Counted from the stretch's first letter, positions 40,677 to 49,185 are shown. The stretch is DNA of 52,294 nt from Nitrososphaerota archaeon (GCA_013288545.1 JABDBR010000007.1:1-52294), one strand, 5' to 3'. Notes: a model not told the origin generated them from the sequence alone. Translations and numbers: made by a program.

Positions 40677-41759
40677 ATGCATGCAAAAAACAGAGATGAT
40701 GCCGATGAGGAAAATGTGCTTGTCCTCCAAGGCGGTGGTTCTCTTGGAGCCTACGAGTGCGGAGTGTACAAGGCAATTGACAAGCTAAAGATAAGAATAG
40801 ACGTTGTTGCCGGCACCTCGATTGGAGGAATCAATTCAGCAATAATTTCTGCAAGCAAAAGTGGAAACCCCGCAAAAGACTTGGAAGAGTTTTGGCTTGC
40901 GTTGGCGCAGACTTCAGCATCACCTTTTCTTACGGAACCCATGAGGATGGTCTCATCGTCCATCTATTCTGCAATGTGGGGAAACTCTAATGCATTTTTG
41001 CCCCTTTGGCTTAAACCGTCTTTTGGATTTTTTTACAACTCTCCATATCTTTATGATATTTCACCAATGAAGGCAACGCTTGAAAAATTTGTAGATTATA
41101 CAAAGCTAAAAGATCCTACAAGGCCACGGCTCATAATAACTGCTACAGATATCCAAAATGGGAGACCTTCCATATTTGACAGCAAGTATGACAACTTTAC
41201 ATCAGACCATGTCTTGGCAAGTGCCGGATATCCATTCTATGGAATTGCGTGGACCAAGGTCAGTAACAGATACCTGTGGGATGGGACTTTGCTTAGTAAC
41301 ACTCCCCTAAGAGAGGTAATTGATGCGTCACCCATACGAGATAAGCGAGTCATAATTGCAAACCTATTTCCCAACACCCAGGAAGAGTTGCCCCACAACA
41401 TGATGGAGTCATGGCACAGGGCAAGAGACATCATGCATGCAGACAAGACAGACCAGGCAGTGAGAATGTCAAAAATAATCTCAAGATACCTAGTCATCAT
41501 AAATAAAATGCATGACCTCTTAGAATCTTCTCCACTTGATGATGCTGGTAAGAAAAAACTTGCAGAGATAGAGCCTGAATTTAACAAGCTTGCATGCCAG
41601 AGGGGTGCCATAATAAAAGAGATAACAAGAGTCGAGAGAAAAGAGGAATCGCATTATCTTTTCGAAGATGCAGACTTTTCAATTGGTACCATAAAAAAAC
41701 TGATAAAGTCAGGCGAGCAGGACGCAACAAGGTCCCTTGAAAACTTTGGAAAAAACTAA
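40677..41759 (+). CDS. Patatin-like phospholipase/PHA depolymerase
   Basis: 360 residues. The oxyanion hole is QGGGSLGAY (18-26) and the nucleophile elbow GTSIGG (46-51, Ser48); the Asp of the Ser-Asp dyad is in YLWDGTLLSNTPL, where the usual DGG/A is DGT. A helical extension follows (KIISRYLVIINKMHDLLESS). Patatin-like proteins usually hydrolyse lipids. A patatin-like protein was shown to be the intracellular PHB depolymerase in a haloarchaeon, so with phaC/phaE, phasins and a hydrolase nearby a role in PHA mobilisation is a reasonable hypothesis. Confidence 0.9.
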   Translation: MHAKNRDDADEENVLVLQGGGSLGAYECGVYKAIDKLKIRIDVVAGTSIGGINSAIISASKSGNPAKDLEEFWLALAQTSASPFLTEPMRMVSSSIYSAMWGNSNAFLPLWLKPSFGFFYNSPYLYDISPMKATLEKFVDYTKLKDPTRPRLIITATDIQNGRPSIFDSKYDNFTSDHVLASAGYPFYGIAWTKVSNRYLWDGTLLSNTPLREVIDASPIRDKRVIIANLFPNTQEELPHNMMESWHRARDIMHADKTDQAVRMSKIISRYLVIINKMHDLLESSPLDDAGKKKLAEIEPEFNKLACQRGAIIKEITRVERKEESHYLFEDADFSIGTIKKLIKSGEQDATRSLENFGKN

Positions 41760-41779
41760 AAAGAGAAGAGTTGGGTCAA

Positions 41780-42724
41780 TCAGTGTTTGTGGTTTATGAT
41801 TTGCTGTAGCTGGTGAATCACATCAGCTGCTGCCTTGATGTTGTTCCAAACGTCACTTGATTGAGTTCCCTGATACTTGTTAGAGCCCACCTGGCTTAAT
41901 GCAGTCTGTGCGTTGTTCAGATCAGTCTGTGCCTGGCTTGCCAATGTTTGGTATGTAGCAGTGCTATTTTTTGTAGCAAGAACATTTAGCTTTGCCTGGT
42001 TTACCTGAATTGCAGTTGCTGCAGCAAAGTGAAAGTTGTCAGCAGTCTTGCAGCCATTATACAGACAGAAACTGTCTAGTGCTGCCTTGAGCTGTGTGCT
42101 GTTTTGTGCATTTTGTACTGCAAGCTCAAATGCTTGAACTTGAGCAGTTGCATTGCCTATCACCTTGTTTATTCCAGTGGTATCTACACCGTGTTTTGTC
42201 AATTTGTTTGTCATGTTCTGAACACGAGCCAAGTCATGGTTGTACATTTCTGTCTTGAGATTTGCTCTTTGCTGTTTTGCGACAAAGAGGCAACTATTTT
42301 CAGTAGACCTTAGTTGGCGTGCATCAGATTTTAATGTGGCATATACTGTTTTGCTGTGCACTGTTTTTAGTATGCCATGGGCATCAAGATTTGCTGTCCT
42401 TGAATCAGCGTTGTATGCCTTGACATCAGTCCTAAACTGTGACACATTGCTGGCATTTACATCAGACTTTAAGGTGGCAAAGTCAGTACTTGTTTTTGTC
42501 ATATCAGTACTCAGTGTTGCTGTAGTTGTAGAATTGTTTATTGCAGTTACAACATCACCAAGATATCCTTCAAGGTATGCGTTAGTACATGTCAGAGATG
42601 CAAATTGCACCTGTAACTGTTGTGTTGCATACTGGGACTTGGCACCAGAGTCTGCAAATGCTGCAGACGGTAAAACCATCATTGCACATGCAATCAATGC
42701 AGTGTATTGAAGTCTAGTTTGCAT
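41780..42724 (-). CDS. Secreted helical, Thr/Asn-rich protein
   Basis: 314 residues with a signal peptide (about 1-24, ending AAFADS). The mature part is mostly helical with heptad-like repeats (TLSTDMTKTSTDFATLKSDV, QTDLNNAQTALSQVG) and three or four cysteines (TCTNAY, SCLF, FCLYNGC) that could form disulfides outside the cell. It resembles other thaumarchaeal secreted coiled-coil proteins without clear domain assignment. It converges on the patatin gene. Confidence 0.7.
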   Translation of the reverse strand: MQTRLQYTALIACAMMVLPSAAFADSGAKSQYATQQLQVQFASLTCTNAYLEGYLGDVVTAINNSTTTATLSTDMTKTSTDFATLKSDVNASNVSQFRTDVKAYNADSRTANLDAHGILKTVHSKTVYATLKSDARQLRSTENSCLFVAKQQRANLKTEMYNHDLARVQNMTNKLTKHGVDTTGINKVIGNATAQVQAFELAVQNAQNSTQLKAALDSFCLYNGCKTADNFHFAAATAIQVNQAKLNVLATKNSTATYQTLASQAQTDLNNAQTALSQVGSNKYQGTQSSDVWNNIKAAADVIHQLQQIINHKH

Positions 42725-42845
42725 GCAAAATATCTGGTCATGAGTTTATAATAGATTGCGTATCAATGTGACTTAACAAGGTTAACCAATGTGTCTTCAG
42801 ACAGCATTTCAAAAGATATAAGGTCAAGAAAATATAAACGACATC

Positions 42846-42962
42846 ATGGTTGACAAGAAAAAAGACTCGGAAGAATTTCCAGACGAGTCTGAAGAAAACG
42901 ATGACGAATCAGATGAATTCTTAGATGACGAATTTGAAGAAGGGGATTTGGAAAAATCCTGA
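42846..42962 (+). CDS. 38-aa highly acidic protein
   Basis: An intact small frame with ATG start and TGA stop. After a basic start (MVDKKKD) about half of the residues are Asp or Glu (FPDESEENDDESDEFLDDEF). Such composition cannot come from a shadow frame of a known gene, since none overlaps. Could bind cations, basic proteins or RNA polymerase; unknown. Confidence 0.55.
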   Translation: MVDKKKDSEEFPDESEENDDESDEFLDDEFEEGDLEKS

Positions 42963-43026
42963 TTTTAAAATATTTTGATTTCCAAAAATGACAATCACTA
43001 AATAGCAAGACATGGTTAAATGATAC

Positions 43027-43278
43027 ATGAGTGACATCAAGTACAATTCCCAGATTGAAAAAATTGCTTCAGCAATACTTGAAGACAAGACATCTTTGGA
43101 TGAGCAAGACGAAAACAAATTGAAAAAATACATAGACTTGGCAAAAAGGCAATTTAATTTGCAAGACGAGCCTGCAGCACAGATTGTAAACGAGGCATTT
43201 TTGTATCTAAAGCTCAAGGGCGCAGACTCTGCAGACCCCCTCCAGCATGGAGACCAGTTCGGTGCAGGATTTAGCTAA
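43027..43278 (+). CDS. Small conserved hypothetical protein
   Basis: 83 residues, soluble, charged, helical (ASAILEDKTSLDEQDENKLK, VNEAFLYLKLKGADSAD), ending GDQFGAGFS. The pattern resembles a small helical adaptor. No family recognised. It is 64 bases downstream of the acidic mini-gene on the same strand. Confidence 0.65.
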   Translation: MSDIKYNSQIEKIASAILEDKTSLDEQDENKLKKYIDLAKRQFNLQDEPAAQIVNEAFLYLKLKGADSADPLQHGDQFGAGFS

Positions 43279-43297
43279 AATATAGAAATTATATTGC

Positions 43298-43795
43298 CTA
43301 GGTGAACCTGAGCCTAGTTTTTGCAGACACCGCAACTATAGATATGATTGCAACAACTAGAACAATTGAAGCCAGCGCGCCAAATTCTGGAACCACCTGT
43401 GTTCCAATCACTTCTACCTGTGTTGTATCCTGAGGAATTCCAACTGTTATGGTCCTGTCAGTACTAGTCTTGTTTTCTGCAAAGTCAGTGTCCGCACCAT
43501 CCACTAGAACAAAAAAGTTGTCATCGTTTGCGCCGTCTTTTGCATCAATAAGAGATCGTGGTAATGTCAAAGTAAGATTTCCATCAGTAGAGGACTGTAA
43601 TGATACTATAAGAGATGTATCTTGTGGGTTAATTGTCATATCAGTAATGGTTCCACCAGTGATATCATATCCCACCTGAAATGATTGGCCGCTCTGTGCA
43701 TCCTGGATTGTATATTGGGCTGTTTGTGCAAAGACTGGTGCCACACCAATTGAGAATGCAATGGATATCATGATAACATACAAGCCCCAGCGCAT
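43298..43795 (-). CDS. Secreted PEFG-CTERM surface protein
   Basis: 165 residues: signal peptide (about 1-23, ending VFAQ), one small beta-rich domain (FQVGYDITGGTITDMTINPQ, VSLQSSTDGNLTLTLPRSLI) and the sorting signal VVPEFGALASIVLVVAIISI with a basic end (KTRLRFT). PEFG-CTERM proteins are processed by archaeosortase in Thaumarchaeota. Single small domain; partner unknown. Confidence 0.85.
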   Translation of the reverse strand: MRWGLYVIMISIAFSIGVAPVFAQTAQYTIQDAQSGQSFQVGYDITGGTITDMTINPQDTSLIVSLQSSTDGNLTLTLPRSLIDAKDGANDDNFFVLVDGADTDFAENKTSTDRTITVGIPQDTTQVEVIGTQVVPEFGALASIVLVVAIISIVAVSAKTRLRFT

Positions 43796-43854
43796 GGATT
43801 CTTTTTTGCACTGTATTATTTGACCTTTGCTAGTGATGGATACAGTTTAGAAAA

Positions 43855-44829
43855 TTGAAAATAGAGGCATTGTATGAGAACCACCTGACAAGTTTGCTTT
43901 TGATAAAACATCATACTATATTTTTGAGTTTATTACTGGTGTTGTTTTCTGCCACAGGGTATGACAGCTATGCAATGGCTGCCATTAATGGTAATCAGCA
44001 TACCATCACAGTACAGTATGCAAATGGTACTGCACCTGCATATGTGATTTTTCCAGATAACAACCAGACATATGTCATCTCTCAGAGACATTCCTGGTCA
44101 GAGGATTCGCTTTCAAGATACAACCTCCAGTCGTATACCATCGACAATGGCCCAATTGTTCCAATCGCCAGAGAGTCTAGCGGAAATTTTACATTAGACG
44201 TATCATCAGATGCAAACCATGTTGTTGTCTTTTTTGCAAAACCACAATTTGAGGTTACAATACACGGCATAGACAATGCAACATTTGTACCATCATCTCC
44301 CACTCAAGATAATTGGTTTGATGATTCCACAGATATACAATTCATGGTACCATATGTCATATCATCAGACAAGCAAGATACTAGACTGCAACTTGATGGT
44401 TGGTCACTTGACAATTCTGACATTAATGTAATCTCAAAACAAGAGTCGGGTTCTTTCCAGTCTGGAACAATACACATGTCAAGCATGCATACAGTTGACC
44501 TAGAGTACAAGGTACAATATTACATCAAAGTCATTTCCAGTTTTGGGCGGGCACTTGGTACAGGATGGTACAATTCCGGTACAATAGTAGATGCTTCAGT
44601 CATTCCAGGAAATGACATCATTGAGAATCATGTATTTTTGGGATGGCAAGGCTCTACAATAGGAAATCAAAACCAAATGTCTGCTGAAACATTGGCAGAC
44701 TCGCCAAAGGTTTTGGTTGCAAACTGGTCTGTAGACTACACCAACATCTCAATGGGCATCATAGGTGTGATTGCAGTTTTGGTTTTGCTTGTAATTTACC
44801 AAAAGAGGAAAATGCCTCCCAAGATGTGA
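43855..44829 (+). CDS. Membrane-anchored extracellular beta-domain protein
   Basis: 324 residues from a TTG start. N-terminal hydrophobic segment (FLSLLLVLFSATGYDSYA, about 24-41), a long extracellular beta-rich body with several domains (FVPSSPTQDNWFDDSTDIQF, GRALGTGWYNSGTIVDASVI), and a C-terminal membrane helix (MGIIGVIAVLVLLVIYQKRK). The repeat VHVFFAKPQFEV... to YKVQYYIKVISSFGRALG suggests two copies of a similar fold (InlB_B/Big_9-like). Surface role unknown. Confidence 0.65.
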   Translation: MKIEALYENHLTSLLLIKHHTIFLSLLLVLFSATGYDSYAMAAINGNQHTITVQYANGTAPAYVIFPDNNQTYVISQRHSWSEDSLSRYNLQSYTIDNGPIVPIARESSGNFTLDVSSDANHVVVFFAKPQFEVTIHGIDNATFVPSSPTQDNWFDDSTDIQFMVPYVISSDKQDTRLQLDGWSLDNSDINVISKQESGSFQSGTIHMSSMHTVDLEYKVQYYIKVISSFGRALGTGWYNSGTIVDASVIPGNDIIENHVFLGWQGSTIGNQNQMSAETLADSPKVLVANWSVDYTNISMGIIGVIAVLVLLVIYQKRKMPPKM

Positions 44830-44875
44830 TCTTGTCAAGAGCGAGAACTTAAAGCCACCAGTTTCAATTACCAAC

Positions 44876-46204
44876 ATGTTGCTACAGAACCAGGATCCAG
44901 TAGCCTTACGTGAAGAAATTCAAAAAATCATGGTAGATAATGGTTTCAAAAGAGAGTGCTACACCAAGATTCTAGATTATACTGTAAACCTGTTCGAGTC
45001 AAAGGGACTGGGTATTGATTACTATGGATATCACAATATCATTCACGAGCTTGAAGTGACCTATGTCACACTTCTTGCGGCCCAATGGGAGAGCACCCAT
45101 GGTATGCTCAAGCCAGAGGATTTTCCGTATCTTTTTGTTGCGGCGCTATTTCATGACTATGACCCTCAAAAAAAGGTGGACAAGCCACACGAAGAAGACG
45201 CAGTAAAATTTGTCGTCACAGATGAAAAACTAGATTCGCTTTTGAGAGATGCAAATATTGATAAAAATTTGATTGCTGCATTAATCCACAGAACCACATA
45301 TCCTTGGAGTGGAGAGATAAAAGAGACAACAGAGAAAAAAATTGAGGACTGTCTTGATTCATCAGAGATTGCAAAAGACGACCAAGAAAAAAGAGAGCAT
45401 TTCAAAAAGATGGGATGGTTCCTTTCGGTTACAGACAGGATTGCAGGATATACGCTTGGCGATTTTGCAAAAGCATTAGAGATGGCACAAAAAAATGCGC
45501 ATGCGTTGGCATGGCATCCATATTATATCGTAAGAAGGTCTGTTGCATATTTTGAAGACTTGCTCAATAACGATGCAGAAATGTATCAAAGCGTATTGCA
45601 AGCCCTGCCAAAAGACATGAGAAAACATTTCACTGACAATGTCTTGTCTTTTATGAAACTGCGTGAGCAAGAAATACAGATCGAGGGCTCACTTGTCTAT
45701 GATAATACGAAATTTTTTGCAGTAATAGAATCAATGGCAAACAGGCAAGTGCCAGAATTCATAGAAACGTTGTCAGAGATTCACAAGCAGTTGCCAAAGC
45801 CACTCCAATTCAAAAAAGATTCTTTTCTAGAATCAGTTACAGCAAAAGACACCATACTGAACACATTAAGGCTTGGAAGCGACAATGGTCCAATCATTGG
45901 TTTTACAAAGGGCGGACCACTAGAGGCATACAAGCTAAGACCAGAGATAAACGATGTAAACTATGGACTCAAAAATACAGCATTCATGGAGCCGCTTGCA
46001 ATTAGAATGGGTTACTGGGGCCAAAGGGGAGGAAGAGAGATGAGATTATTGTTTAACATGCAGGTGCAGTCAAAAGGGTACAAGTATCTCACAAGTTTTG
46101 CACTACGAGATGTAATTGCAAGCAGAATAAAGAGAAATGAGCAGATTGAATTTGTCAGGCAGTTTGACCCAGAGCGCTGGGACTATTATCGCGTAGAACT
46201 ATAA
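44876..46204 (+). CDS. HD-domain phosphohydrolase
   Basis: 442 residues, soluble. N-terminal HD domain: YHNIIHELEVTYVTLLA (H at ~53-57) and AALFHDYDP (HD at ~93-94), with a later Asp in LSVTDRIAGYTLGDFA, giving the H...HD...D metal site. The C-terminal half is unassigned (about residues 270-442), including GGPLEAYKLRPEINDVNY and YWGQRGGREMRLLFNM. HD proteins hydrolyse nucleotides, cyclic nucleotides or other phosphomonoesters; substrate unknown. Neighbours give no hint. Confidence 0.85.
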   Translation: MLLQNQDPVALREEIQKIMVDNGFKRECYTKILDYTVNLFESKGLGIDYYGYHNIIHELEVTYVTLLAAQWESTHGMLKPEDFPYLFVAALFHDYDPQKKVDKPHEEDAVKFVVTDEKLDSLLRDANIDKNLIAALIHRTTYPWSGEIKETTEKKIEDCLDSSEIAKDDQEKREHFKKMGWFLSVTDRIAGYTLGDFAKALEMAQKNAHALAWHPYYIVRRSVAYFEDLLNNDAEMYQSVLQALPKDMRKHFTDNVLSFMKLREQEIQIEGSLVYDNTKFFAVIESMANRQVPEFIETLSEIHKQLPKPLQFKKDSFLESVTAKDTILNTLRLGSDNGPIIGFTKGGPLEAYKLRPEINDVNYGLKNTAFMEPLAIRMGYWGQRGGREMRLLFNMQVQSKGYKYLTSFALRDVIASRIKRNEQIEFVRQFDPERWDYYRVEL

Positions 46205-46212
46205 TATACAAT

Positions 46213-46752
46213 CTAGGTTTTTACCGAAATTTTTCTTGATGCAATAAACTTTGCAAGATGTATTGCACCAATAAATGGCCATGCGGATACCAGTACCACA
46301 AATGAAAGCCATACTGCCCCACTATAATTGAGATAGTTTGCAGCCAGGTTTAGTGGAAATACATATGATATCATACCATCTGAAAGGCCAGACAAAGCTG
46401 GCTGGATGTATGTCTGCAAGGCATTCCACCCTACAAATATGGTAACAAAAAACAAGACTGCTTTTCTTCCAACATACTTTTCAAATCCCTTTTTTTCCAA
46501 TTTCTTAATTTTTTCATCTAGTTGTCTTACTTCATCATGCAGTTTTTCCATTGCAAGTTCTGCATTTTTCTGGTAAGACTCTGGGTCTTTGGGTCCAAGA
46601 TATAGAGGAATCATTATTTGCAGATATTTTTGATCAGAATCTGGGAGAGGTCTTCCTTTTTGCAAAAGATCTAAAAGATACTCTAGCCTTCCTTGGTCAC
46701 CTTTTCCAAGTATGATAATTTGCTGGATTGCACCAATTAGATCTTCTGACAA
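46213..46752 (-). CDS. Membrane protein with N-terminal coiled coil
   Basis: 179 residues. A soluble N-terminal part with a YLLDLLQKGRPLPDSDQKYL segment (bacterial SHOCT-like size and wording), a coiled coil (KLHDEVRQLDEKIKKLEKKG) and two or three membrane helices (AVLFFVTIFVGWNALQTYI, VWLSFVVLVSAWPFIGAIHL). Function unknown. It is the third gene after a regulator and a methyltransferase on the same strand. Confidence 0.7.
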   Translation of the reverse strand: MSEDLIGAIQQIIILGKGDQGRLEYLLDLLQKGRPLPDSDQKYLQIMIPLYLGPKDPESYQKNAELAMEKLHDEVRQLDEKIKKLEKKGFEKYVGRKAVLFFVTIFVGWNALQTYIQPALSGLSDGMISYVFPLNLAANYLNYSGAVWLSFVVLVSAWPFIGAIHLAKFIASRKISVKT

Positions 46753-46793
46753 CAGATGATCAAAAATTTGCCCAGATAAAAGCGATTAGAGTC

Positions 46794-47936
46794 TTAGATC
46801 TGGGCCATTCCCACAATGGCTCTTGGAAAGACATCTTTGCGCTGCTCTTCTGCCTTGAGATATTCTTCATATCCACCAATTGGCTGCAAGGATTTTGCGT
46901 CCATTATTTTATACTTTGAAATCTTTGCACGGCAAAACAAGTCTTCAAGAGAATCTTTTGAGAACCATTTGGAGTAGACGCCCTTTGATGTTCGAAGTAT
47001 TGCATTTTCCACATCCTGCTTTGAGCCAACTATCTCCCCTACAGTTCTTTTGACTTCTCGGCCATAGAATTTTTTGAGTCCAAAATCTTTGAAGAGTTTT
47101 CTGTTAAAGACAGACACAATAATTGTACCATGGGGTGACGCAAGATTTTTCATTGACTTTAGCATCTGTACCTGTAGTTCGGTATTTTCCTGGTTTCCCA
47201 GTGTCTGAAAAGTGCATACAATTACCTTGTGGGTGGAATCTAGCATTTTTTTATTTAGGTTAAAGTTTTGCGCAACACCTGTCACTGGAAATATTCTCTT
47301 GTTGAGAAACTGGCCCAGGCCATATTTTTTGAGAAGTTTGGTAGAGTGTAAAATCATCTCCTCAGAATAGTCTATTCCTATTACATATCGCAGATTCTTT
47401 TCATATATCTCATCATACTGGTACAGCCTGCTGGTTTCAGGGTTTTTTTTGAGATCCTTGCACGAGTTGGCACCAATCTTTGAGCCAAGAAGCAGCAGGT
47501 ACCTGCCAGGTCCAGAACCTGCATCAACAAAAGTCACTTGCTTTTTTTTCAGAATACCATCAAGATAGTTTGTGATAAATATCTCTTCGAATCTTTCATA
47601 GGACCTTGCAGACCATGCAGCCTCTGTCGGATGTACTACATTTCTAAAGTACTGCCTTGCCATGTACTTGCTTGCAATTATTCCCCGGATTAGGTCATGA
47701 TCATTTTTCGATATTATTCCCACATGCAGTTTTTCTTTTATGGTTCTTGCAAGCATTCCTTTTGTGCAAATTTCATTTTTTATGTTTGGTGCAAGCAAGT
47801 TCAGATAGCCATTTTTGAATACATAGCCAGCCTGGCAATTGGTACAGATTACGTTTTCTTTTTTTGATTTTATTATACCAAACTGCAATTCATGGTCACA
47901 GACAGAGCAATTTGCAATTATATCAAGACTGGACAA
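46794..47936 (-). CDS. SAM-dependent methyltransferase with N-terminal zinc ribbon
   Basis: 380 residues. Residues ~10-40 form a zinc ribbon (CSVCDHELQFG, ICTNCQAGYV). The methyltransferase core has the SAM-binding VTFVDAGSGPGRYLLLLGS motif (about 134-152), the acidic strand VIGIDYSEEMILHSTKLLKK, and the motif KVIVCTFQTLGNQENTELQV. The zinc ribbon recalls Trm112-like substrate-binding modules. Substrate unknown. Three bases separate it from the regulator gene at 47940, so they form an operon. Confidence 0.85.
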   Translation of the reverse strand: MSSLDIIANCSVCDHELQFGIIKSKKENVICTNCQAGYVFKNGYLNLLAPNIKNEICTKGMLARTIKEKLHVGIISKNDHDLIRGIIASKYMARQYFRNVVHPTEAAWSARSYERFEEIFITNYLDGILKKKQVTFVDAGSGPGRYLLLLGSKIGANSCKDLKKNPETSRLYQYDEIYEKNLRYVIGIDYSEEMILHSTKLLKKYGLGQFLNKRIFPVTGVAQNFNLNKKMLDSTHKVIVCTFQTLGNQENTELQVQMLKSMKNLASPHGTIIVSVFNRKLFKDFGLKKFYGREVKRTVGEIVGSKQDVENAILRTSKGVYSKWFSKDSLEDLFCRAKISKYKIMDAKSLQPIGGYEEYLKAEEQRKDVFPRAIVGMAQI

Positions 47937-47939
47937 GAT

Positions 47940-48722
47940 TTACTTGTCAGGCTGGGTGCCATCATATGCATCTTCACTGCTTTTCTTTTTTGCAGTCTTT
48001 TGTTTTAGCGAGCCCTCATCTTTTAGGTAAATGTCATAGGTACGATACACCTGTCGTATTGTCTTCAAGTATGATTCAAAGTCAGGAAGTTTTATTGGCT
48101 CGTAAAAATAATTCATGTGAACTTTGGTCAGGTTGTTCTTTGATATTCCTACGCCTTCAAGAACATGAATTGGCTTGCTGTCAACAGAGTGCACCCATCC
48201 AAGTGACCTGACTTTTTCCACCATCTCTTCGAAATGGCTAGTCTCATTTGTTACTATACGCAAAATAAAGTCATAGTTTTGGCCCTCTCCTTGTACCACG
48301 TCAATTGTTGTGACAATGCCATACTCTCTGCTGATTTCAACTAGATTATTGTACATCTCAGAGTATGGAATGACTCGTCTTTCAAAGAGAGGATTTTGTG
48401 TTTTAATAAAAGTATACCATTGGTTGTCAAACAGTTTGCTTGGATCAACTAGGATCCATTTTATCTTGTCATCTCGCTTGCTGTCTGCTCCATCGTTGTG
48501 TTCTAGTATTACGCCCTTTTTTACCAGGTCTTCGATTCTGCCCTTGACATTGTCTCTTGACAAGACATAGCCATGTTTTTCAAGTTCCTTGCTTGCAGTA
48601 TCAGGCGTAGCGCCACTTTGTAAAACCTGCAATATCAGTACATCAAGCGGGCTGATGTTGTTCTTTGTAAGGTTCTTCATAGGGATTGCACCCTCTTGGT
48701 TGTCTGTTCCTCTGCCTACCAT
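47940..48722 (-). CDS. Winged-helix regulator with C-terminal Lrp-like region
   Basis: 260 residues from an ATG start; MKNLTKNNIS at 48680 is an alternative. N-terminal winged helix (PLDVLILQVLQSGATPDTAS, VLSRDNVKGRIEDLVKKGVI). The remainder has an alpha/beta fold compatible with an ACT/RAM-like sensor (REYGIVTTIDVVQGEGQNYD, VRSLGWVHSVDSKPIHVLEG). First gene of an operon with the methyltransferase. C-terminus is basic and acidic mixed (KQKTAKKKSSEDAYD). Confidence 0.75.
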   Translation of the reverse strand: MVGRGTDNQEGAIPMKNLTKNNISPLDVLILQVLQSGATPDTASKELEKHGYVLSRDNVKGRIEDLVKKGVILEHNDGADSKRDDKIKWILVDPSKLFDNQWYTFIKTQNPLFERRVIPYSEMYNNLVEISREYGIVTTIDVVQGEGQNYDFILRIVTNETSHFEEMVEKVRSLGWVHSVDSKPIHVLEGVGISKNNLTKVHMNYFYEPIKLPDFESYLKTIRQVYRTYDIYLKDEGSLKQKTAKKKSSEDAYDGTQPDK

Positions 48723-48785
48723 GATGACAAAGTCTCATAGTATTATTAAAAACATTTACTACATTTTTGTCGCAAAAATGTTAAA

Positions 48786-48866
48786 ATGGCAATATGTCAG
48801 GCATGGCCATTTGGAGCCGTTCCAGAAACAGGTCCACATTTGTGCGGCAAAATGTGTTCTAATTGA
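48786..48866 (+). CDS. Possible 26-aa cysteine-containing microprotein
   Basis: ATG start, TGA stop, 26 codons, in the otherwise empty gap before the zinc-finger gene. The peptide has Cys4, and C-G-K-M-C near its end, with Trp-Pro-Phe-Gly in between. A 31-codon frame overlaps it in another phase. Included because of its balanced Cys/Pro/Gly pattern, but chance is quite possible. Confidence 0.25.
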   Translation: MAICQAWPFGAVPETGPHLCGKMCSN

Positions 48867-48893
48867 TTTATAATTTCTCTGACAAGTAATGCC

Positions 48894-49121
48894 ATGACAG
48901 CAATACCAGCAGTCGAAAAAACAGAGACAGCAAAATGCAGTGCATGTGCTCGTGAATGTGCAAAACTGTGCACTAGATGTGGAAAAAACTTTTGTAACAA
49001 GCATCTGCTTGTACACGCCGAAAAATGCAGCGGATACAAGTCAATCATACAAAAAATACTTCACGATGACATGACTGAGATTGTAAAGCAGATCATGGAG
49101 ACAATGCTAAAAACGATATGA
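48894..49121 (+). CDS. Small zinc-finger protein (AN1/B-box-like)
   Basis: 75 residues. Cysteine/histidine cluster KCSACARECAKLCTRC, then GKNFCNKHLLVHAEKC: eight Cys and two or three His that fit a two-zinc AN1- or B-box-like fold. A helical C-terminus (HDDMTEIVKQIMETMLKTI) follows. TTTATAATTTC at about 48865-48875 is 26 bases upstream of the ATG, indicating a leaderless start. The hammerhead ribozyme begins 12 bases after the stop codon, so this gene and the next secreted-protein gene may share a transcript that is cut between them. Confidence 0.82.
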   Translation: MTAIPAVEKTETAKCSACARECAKLCTRCGKNFCNKHLLVHAEKCSGYKSIIQKILHDDMTEIVKQIMETMLKTI

Positions 49122-49132
49122 CCAATATCAAA

Positions 49133-49178
49133 TCCCCTGAAGAGTCCGTGAGACCCGGACGAAACAATATTGTCGGGA
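49133..49178 (+). ncRNA. Hammerhead self-cleaving ribozyme (type I)
   Basis: All invariant hammerhead positions are present in order. Stem I 5' arm UCCC (49133-49136). Core CUGAAGA (49137-49143, position 7 free). Stem II GUCCG (49144-49148) pairs with CGGAC (49156-49160) around loop UGAGACC. Core GAA (49161-49163). Stem III A-C-A (49164-49166) pairs with U-G-U (49171-49173) around AUAU. Then the cleavage-site C17 (49174) and stem I 3' arm GGGA (49175-49178). G10.1-C11.1 and A15.1-U16.1 are conserved as required. The ends leave through stem I, so it is type I. Cleavage is expected between 49174 and 49175. Stem I may extend outward through 49117-49123 with 49190-49200. Confidence 0.92.
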
Positions 49179-49185
49179 GAAAACT

